Source of the DNA: Nocardia concava NBRC 100430
Lineage (GTDB): Bacteria > Actinomycetota > Actinomycetes > Mycobacteriales > Mycobacteriaceae
Reading direction: 5' to 3'
Length of the DNA: 64,000 bases
NCBI RefSeq assembly: GCF_000308815.1
Contig: NZ_BAFX01000075.1
Location: forward strand, 248,001 to 312,000
The position numbers and the translations under genes are program-made. The notes beneath the pieces were generated by a model. That model saw only the letters and a program-made list of their open reading frames with translations. It had not been told where the DNA came from and did not search any database. Positions 58,116-64,000 of this stretch are shown piece after piece. The stretch's first letter is position 1. Each line of letters begins with the position of its first letter.

Positions 58116-59333
58116 ATGACCGACCTGGTGACGCGAGCCCAGCTCATCCTGCTGGCACGGACCCTGCATGTGCCGGTGGAACGGCTCGCTCACCTCGAGA
58201 AGCTCGGCCCGCACAAACTGCACGAGATGCAGCAACGCATGGCGGGCAAGCTTTTCGACCAGCACACCCCCGTCTTCGAGCGGATCGCCACGCTGGTTCC
58301 GATCATCCCGCTGAGCATTTCGCTGCCGATCGTGCAGAAACTGGTGCCGCCCAGCATGACCGGGCGCGCGGCCGGCGCGATCGGGGTGCGCTATCCCGCC
58401 AAGGCGATCGACGCGCTGCTGCGGCTGGATGTCGGATACGCCGCGGACTGCGCGCCGTACCTGGACCCGCGCACGGTGGGCCAGCTCGCCGACGACGCGC
58501 CGCCCGCGCCGGTGGTGGCGATCGTCAACGAGCTGCTGGCCCGGCGCGACTACATCACCGCCGGGCCGTTCCTGGCCTATGCGACACCGGAACTCATCCG
58601 GGCCGTGGAGGAGGGGGTGCCCGATGACGAGGGGCTGATCCTCTCGGCCTCCTACGCCTACTCCGGTGAATCGATCAGCGCGGTGGTGCGCCAGCTGCTG
58701 GCCGGCAGCAGCGCTCGCCTGCCCGCGCTGCTGGGCACGGTCATCAACGGTTCCAAGGAATTACGGCTGGCCGCGCTGTCGGTCTTCGCCCGCTGCACCC
58801 CCGATGTCATCGCCGCGGTCGGCGACATCCTCTTCGAGGTCGCCCCGCCCTCGGCCATCGCCGACCTACTCGCCACCTACATCGCCGCCGACGCCACCGG
58901 CGACATGCTCCGCTTCCTGGGCCACCTGAGCCCCACCGCCCTGACCCGCCTGGGCCTCAACCCTGTCCTGTCCGAAGTCGCCGACATCCTGGTCGCGACC
59001 GTCGACGGCAGCAGCGACGTCGCCGTCTGGCGCGGCGTCCTCGAGTCCCTGGCCCGCACCCCCGCCGAAGTCCGCCGCCACGCCGGCCTACGCCTGGCCC
59101 AACTCGACACCCCCACCCTCCTCACCCTCCCAGCCCTGGCCCAAGCCGCCCGCCTGTGGCCCCCACTGCTGTGGGTCCTCTCCGCCACCGACGTCGACGT
59201 CCAAGCCCACATCGGTGAACTGTGGGCCACCGCCACCCGAGTCGACCTGTCCGTCCTCGAACGCCGCATCGCCGACCAGCACCTGGGCTCCCTCCTGGCC
59301 ACCTTGACCACAACCATCCGCTTCATGCGCTAA
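58116..59333 (+). CDS. unknown conserved protein, paralog 2 (405 aa)
   Basis: A 405-residue paralog of the protein at 52614, alike from start to end: MTDLVTRAQLILLARTLHVP, TLVPIIPLSISLPIVQKLVP, DYITAGPFLAYATPELIRAV, GSKELRLAALSVFARC and VAVWRGVLESLARTP. One hydrophobic segment at about 60-80 is followed by helical repeats. This copy has no small gene in front. The ATG at 58116 has weak ribosome-site support (GGCTGGGCTT). The pair brackets the imine reductase, monooxygenase and scramblase genes. Confidence 0.78.
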   Translation: MTDLVTRAQLILLARTLHVPVERLAHLEKLGPHKLHEMQQRMAGKLFDQHTPVFERIATLVPIIPLSISLPIVQKLVPPSMTGRAAGAIGVRYPAKAIDALLRLDVGYAADCAPYLDPRTVGQLADDAPPAPVVAIVNELLARRDYITAGPFLAYATPELIRAVEEGVPDDEGLILSASYAYSGESISAVVRQLLAGSSARLPALLGTVINGSKELRLAALSVFARCTPDVIAAVGDILFEVAPPSAIADLLATYIAADATGDMLRFLGHLSPTALTRLGLNPVLSEVADILVATVDGSSDVAVWRGVLESLARTPAEVRRHAGLRLAQLDTPTLLTLPALAQAARLWPPLLWVLSATDVDVQAHIGELWATATRVDLSVLERRIADQHLGSLLATLTTTIRFMR

Positions 59334-59417
59334 CGCCCACCTCGCCACCCGAGCCCCCGCGGCCTGCCTCGCCGCCCAACACGTCGGCCCTGCCTAGCCA
59401 CCCCGCGCCAGGTACCG

Positions 59418-59487
59418 CCGAGCGGCACATGCTGGAGGCGGAATTAGGGAGAATTCGGGCGAATGCCCTCCACTGTGTGCCACTCGG
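59418..59487. repeat. 70-bp inverted-repeat element, copy 2
   Basis: Homologous over its full length to 44551-44620, with the same CCGAG...CTCGG ends, core AGGGAGAATTCGGGC and TGCCCTCCA. Here the arms are less well paired (GCTGGAGG against CCTCCACT), so it is an older or diverged copy. Confidence 0.7.
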
Positions 59488-59514
59488 CGGCCGGGTGGCT
59501 GCATGGGGCGCGCC

Positions 59515-59538
59515 GGGGGCGGGGATGGGGCGGGTGGG
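59515..59538 (+). other. G-quadruplex-type motif
   Basis: Five G runs of 3-5 separated by 1-2 bases (GGGGGCGGGGATGGGGCGGG then TGGG) meet the usual sequence rule for an intramolecular quadruplex. It lies 116 bases before the M20 peptidase start on the coding strand. Confidence 0.5.
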
Positions 59539-59653
59539 AACTGTTGGGCGACGGGTGATTTCAACCCGTCGGGGGTGGGGCGAGCTGGGTGGGATCGGGG
59601 TGGGGCGGGCGGCGGTGGGGCGGGGCGTGTCGGGGAGGTGGTAGGAAAGTGAC

Positions 59654-61003
59654 GTGTCCGAAACTGCCGAAACCCGTACCCCTCGTGCCGTCTCGGAAGT
59701 GGTGGACCTGGTCAGCTCGCTGATCCGGTTCGACACCTCCAATACCGGTGAACTGGAAACCACCAAGGGCGAGCGCGAGTGTGCGCTGTGGGTGGCCGAG
59801 CAGCTCGAGCAGGCGGGGTATGAGACCGAGTATGTGGAGTCGGGGGCGCCGGGGCGCGGGAATGTGTTCGCGCGGTTGAAGGGCGCGGACTCCTCGCGGG
59901 GGGCGTTGATGATGCACGGGCATCTGGATGTGGTGCCCGCGGAGGCCGCCGACTGGAGTGTGCATCCGTTCTCCGGTGCGGTGCGCGACGGTTACGTGTG
60001 GGGGCGCGGGGCGGTCGATATGAAGGACATGGTCGGCATGATGCTGGCCGTGGCCCGGCAGTTCAAGATCGAGGGGACGGTGCCGCCGCGCGACATCGTG
60101 TGGGCGTTCGTGGCCGATGAGGAGAACGGCGGGCGGTGGGGCTGCCAGTGGCTGGTGGAGCATCGGCCCGATCTGTTCGAGGGGGTGACCGAGGCGGTCG
60201 GGGAGGTCGGCGGGTTCTCGCTGACCGTGCCCAAGCGCGACGGGTCCGAGCGGCGGCTGTATCTGGTGGAGACCGCGGAGAAGGGTTTGGGCTGGATGCG
60301 GTTGCGCGCCAAGGCGCGCGCCGGGCACGGGTCGTTCCTGCACGACGACAACGCGGTCACCATCCTGTCGCAGGCGGTGGCGCGGCTGGGCACCCACACC
60401 TTCCCGCTGGTGGTCTCCGATTCGGTGGCGGAGTTCCTGGCGGCGGTGGCCGAGGAGTCCGGGCTCGAATTCGATCCGGCCTCACCCGATATCGAGGGTC
60501 AGCTGGCCAAGCTGGGCACCATCTCCCGCATCATCGGCGCGACCCTGCGCGACACCGCCAATCCGACCATGCTGCGGGCGGGCTACAAGGCCAATGTGAT
60601 TCCGCAGACCGCCGAGGCCGTGGTCGACTGCCGTGTGGTGCCGGGTCGGCAGGCCGAATTCGAGCGTGAGGTCGACGCGTTGATCGGCCCGGATGTCGAG
60701 CGCGAGTGGATCACCAAGCTCGACTCCTACGAGACCACCTTCGACGGGCATCTCGTCGATGCCATGAACGATGCGATCCTCGCCCACGACCCGGCGGGGC
60801 GCACCGTGCCCTACATGCTCTCGGGCGGCACCGACGCGAAGGCGTTCGCCAAGTTGGGGATTCGCTGCTTCGGTTTCGCGCCGCTGCGGCTGCCGCCCGA
60901 GCTGGACTTCACCGCGTTGTTCCACGGGGTCGACGAGCGGGTTCCGGTGGAATCGCTCGAATTCGGCGCCCGCGTACTGGAACACTTCCTTCTGCACAGC
61001 TGA
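59654..61003 (+). CDS. M20-family metallopeptidase (dipeptidase/deacetylase type)
   Basis: A 449-residue M20/M25/M40 hydrolase. Zinc ligands are visible as MHGHLDVVP (His, Asp), the bridging Asp in GRGAVDMKDMVG, the Glu pair in VADEENGGRWG, and a late His in LFHGVDERV. The dimerisation domain lies between (about 190-330), with RAGHGSFLHDDNAV. Such enzymes cleave dipeptides or N-acyl groups in the cytoplasm. The start is GTG 59654, after TAGGAAAGTGAC. The PEBP gene follows 19 bases later, likely in the same operon. Confidence 0.92.
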   Translation: MSETAETRTPRAVSEVVDLVSSLIRFDTSNTGELETTKGERECALWVAEQLEQAGYETEYVESGAPGRGNVFARLKGADSSRGALMMHGHLDVVPAEAADWSVHPFSGAVRDGYVWGRGAVDMKDMVGMMLAVARQFKIEGTVPPRDIVWAFVADEENGGRWGCQWLVEHRPDLFEGVTEAVGEVGGFSLTVPKRDGSERRLYLVETAEKGLGWMRLRAKARAGHGSFLHDDNAVTILSQAVARLGTHTFPLVVSDSVAEFLAAVAEESGLEFDPASPDIEGQLAKLGTISRIIGATLRDTANPTMLRAGYKANVIPQTAEAVVDCRVVPGRQAEFEREVDALIGPDVEREWITKLDSYETTFDGHLVDAMNDAILAHDPAGRTVPYMLSGGTDAKAFAKLGIRCFGFAPLRLPPELDFTALFHGVDERVPVESLEFGARVLEHFLLHS

Positions 61004-61022
61004 CGATTCGAAAGGACCACCC

Positions 61023-61565
61023 GTGCCCGACTATTCGTACAACCCCTACGCCCCGCTGCCGCAGGTCCCCAGCTTCACCGTGACCTCCGCCGATGTCACC
61101 GACGGCCAGCCCTTCGCCAATGATCAGGTCTCGGGGGTGTTCGGGTCGGGCGGCAAGGACATCTCCCCGCAGCTGTCGTGGTCGGGATTCCCGGCCGAGA
61201 CCAAGAGTTTCGCGGTCACCGTCTTCGATCCGGACGCCCCGACCGCGTCGGGCTTCTGGCACTGGGCCGTGGCCAATATTCCGGTGTCGGTGACCTCGCT
61301 GGCCAGCGGCGCGGGCAGCGAGGGCGGCACGCTGCCCGCGGGTGCGGTGCAGCTGCGCAATGACGGCGGGTTCCCCGGGTTCGTGGGCGCGTCTCCGCCC
61401 GCCGGGCACGGCTATCACCGGTACTTCATCACGGTGCATGCCGTCGACGTGGAATCGTTGGACATCGACGAGAACGGCACTCCGGCCTATCTGGGGTTCA
61501 ACCTGTTCTTCCACACCCTGGGCCGCGCTCAGATCGTCGCCACCTACGACGAGCCCGCGAAGTAG
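61023..61565 (+). CDS. YbhB/YbcL (PEBP) family protein
   Basis: A 180-residue phosphatidylethanolamine-binding-protein-like protein. It has DVTDGQPFANDQVSGVFGSG near the start, the ligand-site block KSFAVTVFDPDAPTASGFWHW and the conserved GYHRYFITVHAVD, then YLGFNLFFHTLGRAQIVATY. Its role in bacteria is unknown, with anion binding assumed. The GTG at 61023 has GAAAGGA upstream. It is the last gene of its operon: a 12-bp terminator hairpin begins 16 bases on. Confidence 0.9.
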   Translation: MPDYSYNPYAPLPQVPSFTVTSADVTDGQPFANDQVSGVFGSGGKDISPQLSWSGFPAETKSFAVTVFDPDAPTASGFWHWAVANIPVSVTSLASGAGSEGGTLPAGAVQLRNDGGFPGFVGASPPAGHGYHRYFITVHAVDVESLDIDENGTPAYLGFNLFFHTLGRAQIVATYDEPAK

Positions 61566-61580
61566 GTTTCCGAACCCGTT

Positions 61581-61609
61581 GTGGCCCCGGACGATTCGTC
61601 CGGGGCCAC
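61581..61609 (+). terminator. terminator after the PEBP gene
   Basis: GTGGCCCCGGAC (61581-61592) pairs perfectly with 61598-61609 around GATTC. It separates the peptidase/PEBP operon from the small gene that follows. Confidence 0.85.
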
Positions 61610-61715
61610 ACTGCTGTTCCAGGGTCCGGATGTCCGGGAACGGGTCGATCGGAGGTTATTTCCGAGCCTGCCGGGGAATGGCGATCGGGTCCGGATCGCT
61701 GTCGAGGAGGTCGAC

Positions 61716-61889
61716 GTGGCTTTCACCGTGGGTGACAAGGTTTTGCCTCGCATCGCGTCGGAGTCGGCGGAGCAGGCGCTGGAAGTGGTTGCCGTGCATA
61801 CCGACGAGTCCGGCCGGCAGATCGTGACGGTGCGCAACGAGGCGGGGAACACCAGCGAGCTACTGGCCGGAGAGCTCGTCGCCGTGTGA
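61716..61889 (+). CDS. 57-residue hypothetical protein
   Basis: From the GTG at 61716 (VAFTVGDKVLPRIASESAEQ ... LLAGELVAV). GAGGAGG lies 6 bases upstream, among the strongest ribosome sites in the window, which decides this start against an upstream GTG at 61581 that lies inside the terminator hairpin. The short sequence is beta-rich and acidic and is not recognised. Confidence 0.6.
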   Translation: MAFTVGDKVLPRIASESAEQALEVVAVHTDESGRQIVTVRNEAGNTSELLAGELVAV

Positions 61890-61934
61890 TCACCGCGGAC
61901 GGCGGCGAGGGCTTGCCGACGGGGTCGGGTGCGT

Positions 61935-62486
61935 TCAGGCGGGGTTCGAGCGTTCGGCGAGGCCATGCAGACCGGCGGCCAGCTCCTCGGCGGAGGGGGC
62001 GTGCTCGGGATCGATGAGGTGTTGGACCAGCAGACCGCCGATGAGGGTTTGCAGGACCGCGCCGAGGGCGGGATTGTCGTCGCCGAGGTCGTGGGACAGA
62101 CCCGCGCGGGCTTCGGCTTGGGCGGCACCGATTTCGGTGCGCAGGACAGGGGAGTGCAGGGCCTGCGCCATGGCCTCGACATTGGCTGTCCACAGGGCGC
62201 GGTCGGTGGCGAAGGAGCCGATCAGCTTGTGCCAGAAGGTGTTCAGGCGGGTCGCGGGGTCGGCGTCGGGCTCGTCGGGTAGGGAGTCGAGCATGCGGGT
62301 GACCGCGGCGGCGGTGGCTTCGAGCATGGCCTGGTTGAGCAGGTTGTCGCGGGTGCCGAAGTGGTAGTTGATGGCGGCGAGGTTGGCGCCGGAGGCGGCG
62401 ACGATATCGCGCACGGTGGTGCGGGCGTAGCCGCGGTCGGCCAGGCATTGCTTGGCGGCGGCGAGCAGGTCTTCTCGGGTTCCCAC
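61935..62486 (-). CDS. TetR-family regulator
   Basis: A 183-residue TetR-type regulator with the N-terminal helix-turn-helix (TREDLLAAAKQCLADRGYAR, TTVRDIVAASGANLAAINYHF, GTRDNLLNQAML) and a helical ligand domain that is otherwise unassigned. It is divergent from the PapA-like acyltransferase gene, and the 131-base space holds nested palindromes that should be its operator. By the usual TetR logic it represses the acyltransferase until a ligand is bound (inference). Confidence 0.9.
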   Translation of the reverse strand: MGTREDLLAAAKQCLADRGYARTTVRDIVAASGANLAAINYHFGTRDNLLNQAMLEATAAAVTRMLDSLPDEPDADPATRLNTFWHKLIGSFATDRALWTANVEAMAQALHSPVLRTEIGAAQAEARAGLSHDLGDDNPALGAVLQTLIGGLLVQHLIDPEHAPSAEELAAGLHGLAERSNPA

Positions 62487-62529
62487 GTGGGTCAGCGTAG
62501 CAGCAGGTCATACGGGCGTTTGTGACGTG

Positions 62530-62566
62530 CGTTTCAAACAATTGTTTTGAACATATGTATGAAACG
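62530..62566. promoter_or_regulatory. nested palindromes, probable TetR operator
   Basis: AAACAATTGTTT (62536-62547) and ACATATGT (62551-62558) are perfect palindromes, bracketed by CGTTTCA (62530-62536) and TGAAACG (62560-62566). The patch is very AT-rich for this genome and overlaps the acyltransferase promoter -35 box. Confidence 0.6.
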
Positions 62567-62576
62567 TGTGTATGGT
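62547..62576 (+). promoter_or_regulatory. promoter of the PapA-like gene
   Basis: TTGAAC (62547-62552) and TATGGT (62571-62576) with 18 bases between would start transcription about 35 bases before the ATG at 62618; the -35 box lies inside the operator palindromes. Confidence 0.5.
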
Positions 62577-62617
62577 CGGAGGCGGCACGATCCATCACAC
62601 GGAAGTACGAGCCCGAT

Positions 62618-63922
62618 ATGACTGTTCAGCGACCCCTGTCGCCCTTCGAATCCAGCTATTTCGCCGCTGATGCCCGGTTGGGCAGTGTGCCGGTCGGCGG
62701 GATGCCGCTGTTCATCGGCACCACCGTGCGCGGTGCGGTGGATGCGGGCATCCTGCGGCGGGTGCTGCGTGAGCTCGCGGCCTCGCATGTGCTGCTGCGC
62801 AGCCGCATGGTCACAGTCGGCGGGGTGGGCCTTTTCGAGGTCGACGAGGACTATGTGCCGGCGCTGGTGGAGCGCGTCGGTGAGGTCGACGAGTACTGGG
62901 AACTGGTGAACGGCCGACCGGAGTGGGAGGCCGGGCTGTTCGGGGCGGTGCTGCTGCGCGGGCCGGTGCAGACCCGGATCGTGTTGGTCATCCATCACGG
63001 AATCAGTGATGGGCGTTCGGCATTCGCGCTGCTGGATGAGATGTGGCGGCGCTACGGCGCCCATGTCGCGGGACGTCCGCTGCCGATCGGGGAGTCGGAT
63101 CGGGAGTTGGTCGGCGGGGTCGACGAGTTGCTGGCGCGGGTGGTCTCCGAGGCCGAGGTGGACGGGTTCCTGGCGCAGATCCAGGCGGAGGCGGCGAGCC
63201 CTGGGCAGGCGGTGCCGCAGACGTTGCCCGTCGATGGGGACGGGGTGGGTGATCCGGGTGGCCGATTGGCGTTGCGGCGCATCGAGTTGAGTGCGCAGCA
63301 GACCGCGGAGGTCGTGGATGCCGCTCGCGCACAAGGTATTTCGGTCAACAGTCTGCTCGCCGCTGCGGCGGTGGTCGCGGTGCGCACACAGTTGCCGGTG
63401 GACGGCCCGGTGCCGCTGATGTGCGGGCATGCCGCGGATCTGCGCCCGGCGCTGTCGCCGCGCCTGCCCGCCTCGACCGTGCTCAATTGCGCTTCCGGTA
63501 CCGGGACGCCGGTCGTGGTCGATCGGGACGCGGACCCGGCGGTGGTGGGCGCGATCGTCGATCAGAGCATGCGGTTCATGCTCGATACGCGGTTCCCGGC
63601 GCTGTTCATGCGGGCCTCGCAGCGCGTGCTGGAGGCGCAGGTGGCGGCGGCGCTGTCGGCGGCACCGGCGATCGCGTTGTCGAATATGGGCCGTCTGCCC
63701 GCGCATCCGCTGCCGGCAGGCCTGGAGTTCGTGCGTGACGAGATCTTCGCGATGACCGCGGGCATGCCGCCGAAGATGACCGTCTTCACCGTCGGTGACC
63801 GGCTCACGATCCAGGTCGAGTACGACACGGCCGAGCACAGTCATCATCAGATGGGCCGGGTCGCGGAGGCGATGAGCGATCAGCTCGCGCGCGTGGGGCA
63901 TTCGGCGGCGGTGCGCGGGTAG
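62618..63922 (+). CDS. PapA-type acyltransferase (condensation-domain fold)
   Basis: A 434-residue protein of the polyketide-associated/PapA5-like acyltransferase group. It begins PLSPFESSYFA, has the catalytic motif HHGISDG (about residues 126-132, HHxxxDG) and the second-half blocks SVNSLLAAAAVVAVR and LNCASGTGTP. PapA enzymes esterify acyl chains onto alcohols in complex surface lipids such as dimycocerosates. The partner polyketide synthase is not in the window. The ATG at 62618 is chosen; upstream frame extension runs through the operator. A 15-bp terminator follows at 63949-63983. Confidence 0.85.
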   Translation: MTVQRPLSPFESSYFAADARLGSVPVGGMPLFIGTTVRGAVDAGILRRVLRELAASHVLLRSRMVTVGGVGLFEVDEDYVPALVERVGEVDEYWELVNGRPEWEAGLFGAVLLRGPVQTRIVLVIHHGISDGRSAFALLDEMWRRYGAHVAGRPLPIGESDRELVGGVDELLARVVSEAEVDGFLAQIQAEAASPGQAVPQTLPVDGDGVGDPGGRLALRRIELSAQQTAEVVDAARAQGISVNSLLAAAAVVAVRTQLPVDGPVPLMCGHAADLRPALSPRLPASTVLNCASGTGTPVVVDRDADPAVVGAIVDQSMRFMLDTRFPALFMRASQRVLEAQVAAALSAAPAIALSNMGRLPAHPLPAGLEFVRDEIFAMTAGMPPKMTVFTVGDRLTIQVEYDTAEHSHHQMGRVAEAMSDQLARVGHSAAVRG

Positions 63923-63948
63923 CCGTCGAGTTGTTCTGCTGCGCAACA

Positions 63949-63983
63949 ACTGTGGGCCTGGACTTTTCGTCCAGGCCCACAGT
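63949..63983 (+). terminator. terminator after the PapA-like gene
   Basis: ACTGTGGGCCTGGAC (63949-63963) pairs perfectly with 63969-63983 around TTTTC. The last 17 bases of the window hold nothing recognisable. Confidence 0.85.
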
Positions 63984-64000
63984 CGCCTCCGGGGCGTTCG

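Larger units (their letters stand above)
59334..59653. other. 320-bp intergenic region with repeat element and G-rich tracts
   Basis: No gene. It holds copy 2 of the 70-bp inverted-repeat element (59418-59487), a perfect G4-type motif (59515-59538), an 8-bp hairpin (59549-59571) and further G runs (59571-59627) leading to the M20 peptidase gene. Confidence 0.65.

Noticed and set aside
61581..61715. Upstream extension of the 57-residue protein to a GTG at 61581
   Set aside because: That GTG is inside the terminator stem, and the later GTG at 61716 has a much better ribosome site.
1..64000. CRISPR array, prophage, or intact insertion sequence
   Set aside because: No regularly spaced repeats, no integrase or transposase with catalytic motifs, and no phage structural genes were seen on either strand.

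Overview
The window is GC-rich actinobacterial chromosome. It carries the Actinobacteria-specific nucleoid protein gene mihF, an antigen-85-type mycolyltransferase, a PapA-type acyltransferase, the mannosyltransferase mgtA, and a pitA / small membrane protein / DUF3349 operon laid out as in mycobacteria. Together these point to a mycolic-acid bacterium, most likely Nocardia or a close relative (inference from gene content; no 16S rRNA gene is present). There is no rRNA, CRISPR array, intact insertion sequence or prophage.

Layout. 1-4260: an Asp-nucleophile hydrolase, a degenerate acyltransferase plus SDR pair, a VOC protein and a frameshifted DUF4351 remnant. 4265-6626: two identical tRNA-Leu(GAG) genes in opposite orientation flanking a lipoprotein, a Sel1-repeat protein and mihF. 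6679-11048: enoyl-CoA hydratase, a decayed ECF sigma/anti-sigma pair, a Uma2 nuclease and a membrane diguanylate cyclase. 11125-17722: two leftward operons, one with an IscA-fold protein, aconitase and a PAP2-diacylglycerol kinase fusion, the other with two paralogous corrinoid-type Fe-S reductases and a cupin. 17873-24145: TPR protein, FUSC exporter, FMN reductase, ferredoxin/P450 pair and a propeller lipoprotein. 24277-27983: a secreted lipid module of two LIP lipases around an antigen-85-like enzyme. 27980-35485: proline catabolism (PucR regulator, pruA, pruB), an HsaA-like monooxygenase and an amino-acid permease.

35485-45765: paired small membrane proteins, HAD phosphatase, EamA transporter, a frameshifted HIT gene, an Lrp regulator tail-to-tail with ald, the pitA operon, a protein with a COQ4-like metal motif, and mgtA. 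46298-52278: a FadR-type regulator followed by an alcohol/aldehyde oxidation cluster (ALDH, CrtC-like lipocalin protein, triple-domain GMC oxidoreductase) with a clear operator. 52387-59333: two paralogous unknown proteins flanking an imine-reductase-like enzyme, a rifampicin-monooxygenase-like flavoprotein and a Gln-rich DUF2510-scramblase protein. 59654-63983: M20 peptidase, PEBP protein, small proteins, and a TetR regulator divergent from a PapA-like acyltransferase.

The most notable signals are: a near-palindrome shared by the pucR/pruA and HsaA-like/permease promoter regions, which suggests one regulon; a 70-bp inverted-repeat element present twice; the sigma/anti-sigma pair damaged in both genes; and the two-reductase-plus-cupin operon, the best candidate here for an undescribed pathway. 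Several loci carry single-base disruptions (TAG for TAC in the anti-sigma gene, one C lost in the HIT gene), which may be real decay or assembly error.
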